From Methylobacterium sp. J-048 (GTDB taxonomy: Bacteria; Pseudomonadota; Alphaproteobacteria; Rhizobiales; Beijerinckiaceae): DNA of 46,210 nucleotides. Of the stretch, positions 7,508 to 17,679 are shown piece by piece. The translations under genes and the position numbers were made by a program. Positions within the stretch are counted from its first letter, which is position 1; each line of letters opens with the position of its first letter. The notes under the pieces were generated by a model. The model had not been told where the DNA came from. It did not search any database and was given only the letters and a program-made list of their open reading frames with translations. The DNA lies in contig NZ_JAKSYL010000204.1 in assembly GCF_022829515.1 (NCBI RefSeq), positions 1-46,210 on the forward strand, in the 5' to 3' direction.

Positions 7508-8431
7508 TCAGTAGGCCGCCGGATCGGGGCTGGCGATCGGCGTCGTGAACTGCTTCTTCATCTCCGCGCTCATCGGCAGGTTGAGATTGATGTTGCGCGG
7601 CGGGATCGGCTTCGTGAACCACTTGTCGTAGAGCGCCTTGCCCTCGGGGCTGGTGTAGAGCTTGGCGGTGGCCTCGTCGGCGACCTTCTTGAACGGCGCG
7701 TCGTCCTTGCGCACCATGATGCCGTAGGGCTCAGGCTTCGACAGGGCCTCGGTGGAGATCTCGAAGGCCGAGGGATCCTTCGCGGAAGCCGCCAGCGAGG
7801 CGAGCAGCACGTCGTCCATCACGAAGGCCACGGCGCGGCCGGTCTCGACCATCAGGAATGCCTCGGCATGGTCCTTGGCCGGCAGGATCGTCAGGCCGAG
7901 CTTACGCTCGGTGTTGGCCTCGTTGATCTGCTTGATGTTCGTGGTGCCCGAGGTCGACACGACGGTCTTGCCCTTCAGGTCCTCGATCGTGTGCAGGTTG
8001 GCCGACTTCTTGGAGACGTAGCGGGTCGCGGTCAGGAAGTGCGAGTTGGTGAAGTTCACCTGCTTCTCGCGCTCGGCGTTGTTCGTGGTCGAGCCGCATT
8101 CGAGGTCGATCGTGCCGTTCGCCATCAGCGGGATGCGGGTGGCGGAGGTGACCGGGTTGAGCTTCACTTCGAGATTGGGCAGGCCCAGATTGGCCTTCAC
8201 GGCGTCGGCGATCTTGAAGCAGATGTCGAGGGCGTAGCCGACCGGCTTCTGGTCGCCGCCGAGATAGGAGAACGGCACGGAGGCGTCGCGGTAGCCGATA
8301 ACGATGGCTCCGCTATCCTTCACCTTCTTGAGGGTACCGGTCAGGTCCTCGGCCCGCAGGCTGAGGGGGGCCAGGGCGAGGCTCAGGCCGAGCGCCGCGG
8401 CAAGGCCGCGGCGAGCGATATCAGACTGCAT
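7508..8431 (-). CDS. gltI: Glutamate/aspartate ABC transporter substrate-binding protein, 307 aa
   Basis: The periplasmic receptor of the glt importer (SBP_bac_3 fold). The signal peptide is about residues 1-27 (hydrophobic ALGLSLALAPLS, cleavage after LRA). Family landmarks are GTLKKVKDSGAIVIGYRDASVPFSY, the NGTIDLECGSTTNN segment (ligand-binding domain closure) and the SGTTNIKQINE loop, with DVLLASL towards the middle. Length matches E. coli GltI (302). It is the first gene of the leftward operon. A second, diverged copy lies at 15967-16893. The 384-base gap upstream should contain the operon promoter. Confidence 0.92.
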   Translation of the reverse strand: MQSDIARRGLAAALGLSLALAPLSLRAEDLTGTLKKVKDSGAIVIGYRDASVPFSYLGGDQKPVGYALDICFKIADAVKANLGLPNLEVKLNPVTSATRIPLMANGTIDLECGSTTNNAEREKQVNFTNSHFLTATRYVSKKSANLHTIEDLKGKTVVSTSGTTNIKQINEANTERKLGLTILPAKDHAEAFLMVETGRAVAFVMDDVLLASLAASAKDPSAFEISTEALSKPEPYGIMVRKDDAPFKKVADEATAKLYTSPEGKALYDKWFTKPIPPRNINLNLPMSAEMKKQFTTPIASPDPAAY

Positions 8432-8753
8432 CGGTACGGAACTCCTGGATCAGGCCGAACGGGATCGGCTGGCGGCTTGGCGCTCGGGCCCGCCCGCTCG
8501 GGCGACGCCTTTGCAATGATGGTGCCGGGAGGCTGGCCGCGGCGCCACGCGGAGCCGCGACAGACGACGTAGGGACGACCATGACCGTCGCGTGAGCGTC
8601 CGCGGTTGCGTGTCCCGCCGCCGTCATCCGGTCCCCTCCGGCTCGTCGAGGCCCCCTGCTCGTCCGCGCCGCCGGCATCATGCACAATTCTTGGGCGTAC
8701 GCACGCGGTGGTGCGGGCGGAACGGCGATTAAGGCTGACGAATCCACCGCGCA
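8432..8753. other. Gap upstream of gltI; no gene recognised
   Basis: No convincing coding sequence in either direction. It must contain the gltI promoter (leftward). No operator motif could be assigned. A livK terminator hairpin bounds it on the right. Confidence 0.5.
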
Positions 8754-8794
8754 GAACACACAAACGCCGCCCCGCACATCCGTGCGGGGCGGCG
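8754..8794 (-). terminator. Intrinsic terminator of livK operon
   Basis: A perfect 13-bp stem, CGCCGCCCCGCAC (8765-8777) with its complement at 8782-8794 and a 4-base loop. Read leftward it is followed by TTTGTGTGTT. It starts 22 bases after the livK stop and closes the leftward liv operon. Confidence 0.85.
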
Positions 8795-8815
8795 CAGGCC
8801 GGGCCTCGGTGCGGA

Positions 8816-9937
8816 CTACTTGGTCAGTTCGTTGCCGGTGTAGTCGATCTTGCCGTCGGCGCCCTTCTTCCACTCGTACAGGACGTAGTCCGGCCGGGTG
8901 ATGTCGCCCTTCTTGTCATAGGCGATCGGGCCGACCACGGTCTCGGTCGGCTTGCCCTGGTGCAGCCACTCGGCGAGCTTCTTGCCGTCGGTGGAACCGG
9001 TCTCGGCCATCGCCTTGGCCAGCACCTGCACGGCAGCATACGAGTAGAGCGTGTAGCCTTCGGGATCGATGTTCTTGGCCTTGAACGCGGCGAGCGCCGC
9101 CTTGGCGTTCGGGTTCTTGCGGGCATCCGGCGGGAAGGTGGTCAGCGTGCCCTCGGCGGCCGGACCGGCGATCGCCACCAGCTCGCGGTCGACCATGCCG
9201 TCGCCGCCCATCACCGGGGCCTTGAGGCCCTGGTCGCGCATCTGGCGCAGGATCAGCCCGGCCTCGGTGTAGTAGCCGCCGAAATAGACGATGTCGACGT
9301 TGGCCGATTTCAGCTTGGAGACCAGCGCCGAATAGTCCTTCTCACCCGGGTTGATGCCCTCGAACATCACCGGCTTCACGCCCTTGGCCTTGAGCACCAT
9401 CAGGGTCTCGTCGGCCAGGCCCTTGCCGTAGGGGGTCTTGTCGTGGACGAAGGCGATCTTCTTGTCCTTGTACTTCGCGAGGAGATACGCGCCCGCCACG
9501 GCACCCTGCTGGTCGTCCCGGCCGCAGGTGCGGAAGGTGTTCCACATCCCGCGCTCGGTGAACTTCACGTTGGTGGAGGCCGGGGTGACCTGGATGATGC
9601 CGGCGTCGAGATAGACGTCGGAGGCCGGGATCGACACGCCGGAATTGTAGTCGCCGACCACCACCTTCACGCCGTCGCTGGCGAACTTGTTGGCCACCGA
9701 GACGCCCTGCTTGGGGTCGGAGGCGTCGTCGCCGACCGTGACCGTCAGGGTCGTGCCCTTGAGGGTGCCGGCCTTGTTGAGGTCCTCGACGGCCTGGCTG
9801 GCGCCGTTCTTGATCTGCGCGCCGATGGCGGCGCTGTTGCCGGTGATCGGCGCGGCGATGCCGAGCTTCACCTCCGCCGCCTGTGCCGCAGCGATCATCG
9901 TGCCGAGCGCGAGCCCGGCCAGCAAAATCGATCTCAT
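8816..9937 (-). CDS. livK: Branched-chain amino-acid ABC transporter substrate-binding protein, 373 aa
   Basis: The periplasmic Leu/Ile/Val-type receptor (periplasmic-binding fold type I). The signal peptide is residues 1-22 (LLAGLALGTMIAAAQAA), then VKLGIAAPITGN-A-GAQIKNGA, the usual LivK opening. Later landmarks are VGDYNSGVSIPAS near 100 and a QVTPASTNVKFTERG segment. ATG 9937 was chosen because AAGGGG lies 9 bases upstream; ATG 9946 abuts that site directly. It is the last gene of the liv transcript, 50 bases after the small membrane-protein gene, and is closed by a strong terminator. The ligand may be broader than branched-chain amino acids. Confidence 0.93.
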   Translation of the reverse strand: MRSILLAGLALGTMIAAAQAAEVKLGIAAPITGNSAAIGAQIKNGASQAVEDLNKAGTLKGTTLTVTVGDDASDPKQGVSVANKFASDGVKVVVGDYNSGVSIPASDVYLDAGIIQVTPASTNVKFTERGMWNTFRTCGRDDQQGAVAGAYLLAKYKDKKIAFVHDKTPYGKGLADETLMVLKAKGVKPVMFEGINPGEKDYSALVSKLKSANVDIVYFGGYYTEAGLILRQMRDQGLKAPVMGGDGMVDRELVAIAGPAAEGTLTTFPPDARKNPNAKAALAAFKAKNIDPEGYTLYSYAAVQVLAKAMAETGSTDGKKLAEWLHQGKPTETVVGPIAYDKKGDITRPDYVLYEWKKGADGKIDYTGNELTK

Positions 9938-9987
9938 CGCGAACATCCCCTTCGATCGTTAGTCCGCCCCGGTGGATCCGGCCGAAC

Positions 9988-10365
9988 TCACCCGACCTCA
10001 CCGGAGACGGGCGTCCGTTCGCGCCACGTCAGGGGAGAGGTCTTCTCGTAGAGCCAGCGGTACTGGCTCGTCATCTGGCGCGTCCGCGTGACCCGAAAGC
10101 CCGCCGTGCCGATGATCATGACCACGATCGCGTCGACCGCATAGTAATGCAGCGAGACCAGCGTCCCGGAAAACAACGCGAAATGGATGAAGCGCACGGC
10201 CGCGGCCACGAGGAGCAGAGCGGCCGCGCATTGCCAGAACGGCCGCCACCCCCGGGCGACCGCGCGGGCGGCCATCCAGCCGGCCCAGCCGCCCATCACC
10301 ACGGTGACGAGCAGGAACAGCCAGGCCGATTCCTCCTCGTACAGGATCCCCTGCAGCATGCTCAT
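9988..10365 (-). CDS. Small membrane protein within the liv operon (DUF6867-like), 125 aa
   Basis: Three hydrophobic helices, at about 15-36, 42-65 and 73-90, followed by a basic tail with RVTRTRQMTSQYRWLYEKTSPL. The start overlaps the livF stop by 4 bases (ATGA type), so it is translationally coupled to livF. livK follows 50 bases later. Genes of this type recur next to liv operons in Rhizobiales; I associate it from memory with DUF6867, which is not verified. Its position suggests an accessory role in the Liv importer, but no function is known. Confidence 0.75.
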   Translation of the reverse strand: MSMLQGILYEEESAWLFLLVTVVMGGWAGWMAARAVARGWRPFWQCAAALLLVAAAVRFIHFALFSGTLVSLHYYAVDAIVVMIIGTAGFRVTRTRQMTSQYRWLYEKTSPLTWRERTPVSGEVG

Positions 10366-11155
10366 GCCCCGACCGGGCCGGTATGGCCCCCTTCCAGATA
10401 GGCGGCCTTGACGTTCGGATCGTCGAGCAGCGCCCGCCCGGTGCCGCTCATCGTCACCCGGCCGTTGACCAGCACGTAGCCGCGATGGGCGAGCTTCAGG
10501 GCGTGATAGGCGTTCTGCTCGACCAAAAAGATCGTCATGCCGTCCGTGCGGTTCAGTTCCCGGATCGCGTCGAAGATGCCCTTCACCACCAAAGGCGCCA
10601 GGCCGAGCGAGGGCTCGTCCAGCAGCAGCAGGCGCGGCCGGCTCATCAGCGCGCGGGCGATGGCGAGCATCTGCTGCTCGCCCCCGGACATCGTGCCGGC
10701 GCGCTGGTGCAGCCGCTCCCTCACGCGCGGGAACAGGGTGCAGACCTTTTCTAGATCCTCCTGGAAGTAGCGCTCGCCGTGGAGCGAGGCGCCCATCTGG
10801 AGGTTCTCGAACACGCTCATGCGCGGGAAGACCCGGCGGCCCTCCGGCGACTGGGCGACGCCGAGCCGGGCGATGGCGTGGGTCGGCAGCCGGGTGATGT
10901 CGCGCCCGTCATAGGTGATCGTCCCCGTGCGCGCCTGGGGGCTGCCGAAGATCGTCATCATCAGGGTCGACTTGCCGGCGCCGTTGGCACCGATCAGCGT
11001 GACGATCTCACCGTCGGCGACATCGATATCGACGCCCCTGAGGGCGGCGACGCTGCCGTAGTAGGTTGAGACGTCGCGCACCGCGAGGAGCGGAGGCTTG
11101 GCCCCCGCCTGGATCGCCCGGGTCTCCTCGACCAGGACGTTGATGCCGGCCACGC

Positions 11156-11159
<4 letters not shown>
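10362..11159 (-). CDS. livF: Branched-chain amino-acid ABC transporter ATP-binding protein LivF, 265 aa
   Basis: An ABC ATPase of the LivF subfamily. It has Walker A GANGAGKST, the LivF-specific GVAQSPEGRRVFPRMSVFENL, signature MSGGEQQMLAIARAL, Walker B LLLLDEPSLGLAP and FLVEQNA H-loop equivalent. A short extension of about 20 residues precedes the domain. The start overlaps the livG stop by 4 bases and the stop overlaps the next small membrane-protein gene by 4. Forms the heterodimeric ATPase with LivG. Confidence 0.95.
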
Positions 11160-12084
<925 letters not shown>

Positions 12085-12085
<1 letters not shown>

Positions 12086-13494
12086 CAGCCGTGCCCCTCG
12101 CTCACATGGGCGCCCGAGACGGCGCGGCGCTCGCCCAGCGACACCGAGGGCAGGCGTTCCGAGATCAGCCCGCGCGGCCGCCAGACCATCATCGCCACCA
12201 TGGCGAGGCCGAACAGCAGCAGGCGGTACTCGTTCGGGTCGAAGCCCTCGCCGAACACGGCTTTGAGGAAGCCGAGATTGCGCAGCATCTCCGGGCCGCC
12301 GACCATGGCCACCGCCGCGATGGCGACGCCGACCTGGCTGCCCATGCCGCCCAGCACCACGATCGCCAGGATGATCGCGCTCTCCAGGAAGTTGAAGCTC
12401 TCCGGGCTGATGAAGCCCTGGCGCACCGCGAAGAACGAGCCGGCGATGCCGCCGAACGCCGCCCCCAGGGCGAAGGCCGTGAGCTTGGTCGCCGTCGTGT
12501 CGATCCCGAGCGATCGGCACGCGATCTCGTCCTCGCGCAAAGCCTCCCAGGCCCGCCCGATCGGCAGCCTGCGCAGCCGCAGGGTGACGAAGTTGGTGAA
12601 CAAAGCCAGCCCGAGGATGAGGTAGTATAGGAAGACCAGCCGGTGCATCGAGTCGTACGGGATGCCGAACCGAGCGGCGAAGCCGTCCTCGCCGGCACTG
12701 AACGGGATGCCGAAGAAGGTCGCTCGCGGGATCGACGAGATGCCGGCCCCGCCCCCGGTCACGTCGGTCCAGTTGATCAGCACCAGGCGGATGATCTCGC
12801 CGAAGGCCAGCGTCACGATCGCGAGGTAGTCGCCGCGCAGGCGCAGCACCGGGAAGCCGAGCAGCATCCCCCACAGGCCGGCGAACACGCCCGCCAGAGG
12901 CAGGCAGATCCAGAACGACAGGCCGAACGTGGTCGACAGGAGCGCGTAGGAATAGGCGCCGACCGCGTAGAAGGCGACGTAGCCGAGGTCGAGCAGCCCG
13001 GCGAGGCCGACCACGATGTTGAGGCCCCAGCCGAGCATCACGTAGGTCAGGATCAGGATGCCGAGATCGATCCAGTAGCGGGCCGAGGACAGGCCGCCCG
13101 TGGCCGCGGCGGCGATCGCCGGCAGGGTCAGGGCGATGCCGACGAACAGCCAGAGGCCGATCCTGGAACTCTTCTGCCCGGCATCGGGCTCGCCCTGAAC
13201 CGCCTCGGTGGCCTGGGCCGGGGAGGGGGTGAGGGCGCGGCGCGCGTCCCGGCGCAGGAGGATCAGGCGCTGGAGGATGCGCACGACGAAGATCGCCGCG
13301 CACAGGGACGCCACCAGGCCCCAGCGGGGCAGGAGCAGGAGGTCGCTGCCGGGGCCGGCCTCCGTGCGGTAGCTGATGATCGGCACGCAGAGGCCGAAGG
13401 CGACGAGCGCATAGATCGCGGCGTCGCGCAGGATGCCGGCCATCGCGGATCCGGGGATCGCGGCGGCTTGGGTCGCAGTCTTGGAATGCGCCAT
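12085..13494 (-). CDS. livM: Branched-chain amino-acid ABC permease LivM, 469 aa
   Basis: A LivM-type permease with about ten membrane helices. The signature GLNIVVGLAGLLDLGYVAFYAVGAY is near residue 160-185, and the coupling segment GRAWEALREDEIACRSLGID near 340-360. The first 120 residues are an extension typical of the long alphaproteobacterial LivM: two hydrophobic helices and a charged linker (about 85-115). TGATG overlaps link it to livH upstream and livG downstream. Confidence 0.95.
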
Positions 13495-14411
13495 CAGACC
13501 TTCTCGACCTCCGGCCGGCCCAGGATGCCAGACGGCATGAAGATCAGCACGATCGCCAGGATCGAGAACGCGGCGACGTCCTTGTACTCGATGGAGAAGT
13601 AGGCCGACCAGAACGTCTCGATCAGCCCGATGATCAGGCCGCCCAGCACCGCCCCGGGGAGCGAGCCGATGCCGCCGAGCACCGCCGCGGTGAACGCCTT
13701 CACGCCGGGCACGAACCCGTCCGAGAAGGACACGACGCCATAGTACATCAGGTAGAGGACGCCCGCGACGGCGGCCAGCGCGGCGCCGAGCACGAAGGTG
13801 AGCGAGATCGTCCGGTCGACGTCGATGCCCAGCAGCGCGGCCATCTTGCGGTCCTGCTCGCAGGCGCGCTGCGCCCGTCCGAACGGCGTTCGCTGCACGA
13901 GGTACCAGAAGCCGGTCAGCAGCACCGCGGTGACCGCCATGATCAGGATCTGCTTGTAGGCCAGGAACACCGCGTAGCCGTCACGCTCGAACAGCGTGAT
14001 GCCGCCCGACAGCATCGGCGGCGTCGGCTTGTTGCGCGCGCCCTGCACCACCTGGACGAAGTTCGAGAGGAAGATCGAGACGCCGATCGCGGAGATCAGC
14101 GGCGCCAGCCGGAACGAGCCGCGCAGGGGCCGATACGCGATTCGCTCGATCGCCCAGCCCCACAGGGCGGTCAGCACCATGGCGACCACGAGGACGATCA
14201 GGAACGCCAGGGCGATCGAACTAATTCCCAGCCAGGTCGTTAGAAGAAGGAAGGTGATCAGCGCGATGAAGCAGGACACCATAAACACATCGCCATGGGC
14301 AAAATTCACCATCCCAATAATGCCGAACACCATCGTGTAACCGATCGCGATCAGACCGTATATCGAACCGAGCGTAAGCCCGTTTATGAGCTGTTGTACG
14401 AAGACGTCCAT
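13494..14411 (-). CDS. livH: Branched-chain amino-acid ABC permease LivH, 305 aa
   Basis: A LivH-type permease. It opens with MDVFVQQLINGLTLGSIYGLIAIGYTMVFGIIGMVNFAHGD (given by position 1-41), the family hallmark. The coupling helix GRAQRACEQDRKMAALLGIDVD is near 195-216. ATG 14411 fits the family N-terminus and has GAGAG just upstream; an in-frame extension to 14522 adds 37 residues unlike LivH. It is the first gene of the leftward livHMGF operon. The 244-base gap to the divergent symporter gene should hold both promoters. Confidence 0.95.
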   Translation of the reverse strand: MDVFVQQLINGLTLGSIYGLIAIGYTMVFGIIGMVNFAHGDVFMVSCFIALITFLLLTTWLGISSIALAFLIVLVVAMVLTALWGWAIERIAYRPLRGSFRLAPLISAIGVSIFLSNFVQVVQGARNKPTPPMLSGGITLFERDGYAVFLAYKQILIMAVTAVLLTGFWYLVQRTPFGRAQRACEQDRKMAALLGIDVDRTISLTFVLGAALAAVAGVLYLMYYGVVSFSDGFVPGVKAFTAAVLGGIGSLPGAVLGGLIIGLIETFWSAYFSIEYKDVAAFSILAIVLIFMPSGILGRPEVEKV

Positions 14412-14655
14412 GTACTCTCGCGGGCGTAGGTTTTTCGTCCAGCCTGCAGAAACGGCAGGCGAGCCGGGAGAGCAAGTCCCGTACCGCAGCTGCGGCGCTC
14501 CGGCCACAGGTTTCAACCCCATGCGAACGTCCCGCGAAAACAGTCGGACGTGTCAGTAACACCCCACGATTGGGCTTGCGTCTGGCGTAGTTCGTGCTTC
14601 ACGTTAACGAAAATCAGTGCTGGTCCATCCCGGGCGGCAACGAGGAGCAGTACCG

Positions 14656-15936
14656 ATGTCGGGTTCACGGCTCACGACGTTGATTTTCATCGGCATGCTG
14701 CTCGGGATCGCGGTGGGCTACGCCTGCAGCATCACCTGGCCGGATCCGCAGACGGCCAAGGAGATCGCCGGCTACATCGCGCTGGTCTCGGACATCTTCC
14801 TGCGGCTGATCAAGATGATCATCGCGCCGCTGGTCTTCTCGACCCTGGTGGTCGGCATCGCGCATCTCGGCGACACCGCCGCGGTCGGCCGGGTCGGCGG
14901 CAAGGCGCTGCTCTGGTTCGTCGGCGCCTCGTTCTGCTCGCTGATGCTGGGTCTGGTCCTGGTCAACCTGATGCAGCCGGGCCACAACCTGAACCTGCCG
15001 CTGCCCGATGTCGGGGCCGGCACCGGCCTCAAGGCGGCGTCGCTGTCGCTGAAGGAATTCGTCACCCACCTGGTGCCCAAGAGCGCCGTGGAGGCGATGG
15101 CCAACAACGAGATCCTGCAGATCGTGGTGTTCTCGATCTTCTTCGGCGTGGCGCTCGCGGCGCTCGGCGAGAAGGGGCACTTCCTGGCCCAGGGCATCGA
15201 GGGCCTGGCCGACGTCATGCTCAAGGTGACCGGCTACGTGATGCTGTTCGCCCCCGTGGCGGTGTTCGCCGCGATCGCCGCGACGATCACCACGCAGGGG
15301 ATCGGCGTCCTCGTCACCTACGGCAAGTTTCTGGTCGAGTTCTACACCGGGCTGGCGGTGCTCTGGGGGCTGCTGATGGGCGTCGGCTTCCTGATGCTCG
15401 GGAGCAGCGGCATCATGCGGTTGTTCAACCTGATCAAGGAGCCGTTCGTGCTCGCCTTCTCGACCGCGTCGAGCGAGGCCGCCTATCCGAAGATGCTGAC
15501 CAACCTCGAGCAGTTCGGCATACCCAACCGCATCACCTCGTTCGTGCTGCCGATGGGCTACTCGTTCAACCTCGACGGCTCGATGATGTACTGTACCTTC
15601 GCGGTGATGTTCATCGCGCAGGCCTACAACATCCCGCTCACCTGGGGTCAGCAGCTGACGATGCTGTTCCTGCTGATGGTCACCTCGAAGGGCATGGCCG
15701 GCGTGCCGCGCGCCTCGCTGGTGGTGATCTCGGCGACGCTGACGCAGTTCAACATCCCCGAAGCCGGCCTGCTGCTGATCATCGGCATCGACCAGTTCCT
15801 GGATATGGGCCGCTCGGCGACGAACGTGCTCGGCAACAGCATCGCCACTGTGGCGGTGGCCAAGTGGGAGGGCCAGCTGACCACGACCGACCAGCGCCTC
15901 GACCATGTCGGCACGGTACCCTCGCCCGCCGAATAG
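14656..15936 (+). CDS. Dicarboxylate/amino-acid:cation symporter (DAACS family), 426 aa
   Basis: A secondary transporter of the GltP/DctA superfamily. Signature segments are the HP1-like STASSEAAYPKML (about 274-286), the TM7 motif MGYSFNLDGSMMY, the HP2-like GMAGVPRASLVVISATL, and the TM8 FLDMGRSATNVLGNSIATV (about 380-398). TM8 keeps the Asp and Arg that in GltPh contact the substrate amino group and side-chain carboxylate. DctA proteins instead have a SEAR-type sequence there, so glutamate/aspartate-type transport looks more likely than C4-dicarboxylate; this is inference. GAGGAG at 14642-14647 gives the ATG. A GltI-like binding protein follows 30 bases downstream. Confidence 0.9.
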   Translation: MSGSRLTTLIFIGMLLGIAVGYACSITWPDPQTAKEIAGYIALVSDIFLRLIKMIIAPLVFSTLVVGIAHLGDTAAVGRVGGKALLWFVGASFCSLMLGLVLVNLMQPGHNLNLPLPDVGAGTGLKAASLSLKEFVTHLVPKSAVEAMANNEILQIVVFSIFFGVALAALGEKGHFLAQGIEGLADVMLKVTGYVMLFAPVAVFAAIAATITTQGIGVLVTYGKFLVEFYTGLAVLWGLLMGVGFLMLGSSGIMRLFNLIKEPFVLAFSTASSEAAYPKMLTNLEQFGIPNRITSFVLPMGYSFNLDGSMMYCTFAVMFIAQAYNIPLTWGQQLTMLFLLMVTSKGMAGVPRASLVVISATLTQFNIPEAGLLLIIGIDQFLDMGRSATNVLGNSIATVAVAKWEGQLTTTDQRLDHVGTVPSPAE

Positions 15937-15966
15937 GGCGTCGCGGGGTCACGCGGAGGACACGGC

Positions 15967-16893
15967 ATGGCAGCGATGCGGTTCGGCTCGATCCTGGCGG
16001 CGGCTTTCGTCCTGACCGTGACGGGCGCACCGCGCCCCGCCGCTGCCATCGAAGTCCTGACCGGCACGCTGAAGCAGGTGGCCGAGCGCGGCGAGATCGT
16101 GCTCGGTTATCGGGAGAGTTCGGTGCCGTTCTCCTTCGTGGAGGGCAAGCACCGGGACGGCAGCCCCCGGGCGATCGGCTACGCGATCGACCTGTGCGGC
16201 GAGATCGCCGACGACATCCAGGCGGCGATCGGGCGGACGGTGAAGGTCCGCTACGAGCCGGTCACGGCCGCGACCCGCATCCCGGCCCTCACGTCGGGCA
16301 AGATCGATCTCGAATGCGGCTCGACCACCGCCAATGCCGAGCGGCGCCGGAGCGTCGCCTTCTCGCCGGTCGACTACATCAGCGCGACGCAGCTGCTGGT
16401 GAAGAAGGAGTCCGGCCTCGCCTCGTACCGGGATCTCGGCGGCAAGACCGTCGTGGTCACGGCGGGCACCACCAACGAGAAGGCGGTGCGCGACCTCCTG
16501 GCCAAGCTCAAGATCCAGGCGCAGATCGTGACGGCGCCCGACCACGCGGCGTCCTACGCCATGGTGAAGGCCGGGCAGGCGGACGCCTTCGCCACCGACG
16601 ACGTGCTGCTCTACGGCCTGATCGCCACCGACGGCCAGGACGGGGCGAACTACACGGTCCTGCCCGACAAGCTCTCCTACGAGCCCTACGGCATCATGTT
16701 CCGCAGGGACGATCCCGAGCTCGCCGGGATCGTCGCCCAGACCTTCACCCGGCTCGCGGAATCGCGCGAGCTGCGCTGGACCTACGAGCGCTGGTTCGTG
16801 AAGCGCCTGCCCAACGGCGAGCGCCTCGACATCCCGATGTCGAACGACCTGCGGACGAGTTTTCAGCTGATGGGCCTCGACGCGCAGGAGTGA
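15967..16893 (+). CDS. Orphan GltI-like amino-acid-binding periplasmic protein, 308 aa
   Basis: An SBP_bac_3-fold protein with a signal peptide (residues 1-27, AAAFVLTVTGAPRPAAA). It is a clear paralogue of the GltI at 7508-8431: GTLKQVAERGEIVLGYRESSVPFSF, KIDLECGSTTANAE and VTAGTTNEKAV all have counterparts there. GGAGGA six bases before ATG 15967 supports the start. No ABC permease or ATPase gene is nearby. It lies in a likely operon with the DAACS symporter. It could feed gltJKL in trans or act as a sensor or scavenging protein. Confidence 0.88.
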   Translation: MAAMRFGSILAAAFVLTVTGAPRPAAAIEVLTGTLKQVAERGEIVLGYRESSVPFSFVEGKHRDGSPRAIGYAIDLCGEIADDIQAAIGRTVKVRYEPVTAATRIPALTSGKIDLECGSTTANAERRRSVAFSPVDYISATQLLVKKESGLASYRDLGGKTVVVTAGTTNEKAVRDLLAKLKIQAQIVTAPDHAASYAMVKAGQADAFATDDVLLYGLIATDGQDGANYTVLPDKLSYEPYGIMFRRDDPELAGIVAQTFTRLAESRELRWTYERWFVKRLPNGERLDIPMSNDLRTSFQLMGLDAQE

Positions 16894-17004
16894 TTTTTTG
16901 GGATGATCGGCGCGCGGCGGCGCCTCGCTTTCGCCCAACCAGGGGATGAGGAAGGGATCGCGTTTCCCTTGGTCTTCCGCTGCCGCGAGCGTGCCCCCCG
17001 CCCC

Positions 17005-17679
17005 ATGCCGATCGCCGCGTTTTTCTCCAAGACCTGCGCCGTCCTCCTGGCCGCCGGCCTCGCCTGCGCCGCCACGGCCGCGTCGGCCCATCCCCATGTC
17101 TGGGTCACCGCGAAGGCGCAGCTCGTCTATCAGGACGGCAAGCTCGTCGGCGTGCGCGACACCTGGAGCTTCGACCCCGAATACACGGCCTTCGTCACCC
17201 AGGGCCTCGACGCCAACAAGGACGGCACGCTTTCGTCCGACGAGTTGGCCGGGCTCGCCGCCGAGAACACCGCGAACCTCGCCGAGTTCGGCTACTTCAC
17301 GAAGCTGAAGGTCGGCGGCAAGGACCAGGCCTTCGCCGACCCGAAGGAGCCGGCGATGCGCCTGGAGGGCAAGGCCCTGGAGCTGAGCTTCCTGCTGCCC
17401 CTGAAGGCGCCGGTCCAGCAGGGACGGGGCGTCGCCGCCCTGGAGGTGTACGACCCGACCTACTTCGTCAGCTTCTCATTCGCGGAGGGCGCGGACGCCG
17501 CCACCCTCGCGGGCGCGCCGCAGGGCTGCGCCGCCACCGTCACGCGACCGAAGACCGAGCAGCCCAAGACCGCCGAGGCCGGCTCCCCGGGCATGACTGA
17601 GGCGTTCTTCGAGGCGCTCACCGCCGCCTCGTCCTACGGGGTCCAGTTCGCCAGCCGGGTCCTGGTCGCGTGTCCGTAG
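17005..17679 (+). CDS. DUF1007 family periplasmic protein with EF-hand, 224 aa
   Basis: A secreted DUF1007-family protein, partner of NicO-type Ni/Co transporters. The signal peptide (1-28) should be cleaved after AASA, leaving His29-Pro30-His31 at the mature N-terminus. A canonical 12-residue EF-hand loop spans Asp69-Glu80 (D-x-N-x-D-G-x-L-x-x-x-E). The C-terminal part has the family VYDPTYFVSFSF segment. ATG 17005 starts a normal signal peptide; the frame is open upstream. The stop overlaps the following transporter gene by 10 bases, so the two act together. A metal-binding or delivery role is inferred. Confidence 0.82.
   Translation: MPIAAFFSKTCAVLLAAGLACAATAASAHPHVWVTAKAQLVYQDGKLVGVRDTWSFDPEYTAFVTQGLDANKDGTLSSDELAGLAAENTANLAEFGYFTKLKVGGKDQAFADPKEPAMRLEGKALELSFLLPLKAPVQQGRGVAALEVYDPTYFVSFSFAEGADAATLAGAPQGCAATVTRPKTEQPKTAEAGSPGMTEAFFEALTAASSYGVQFASRVLVACP

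Noticed and set aside
14412..14655. Sigma-54 or specific operator in the livH-symporter divergent gap
   Set aside because: No GG-N10-GC element with correct spacing was found; only a lone TTAAC is present, with no partner seven bases away.
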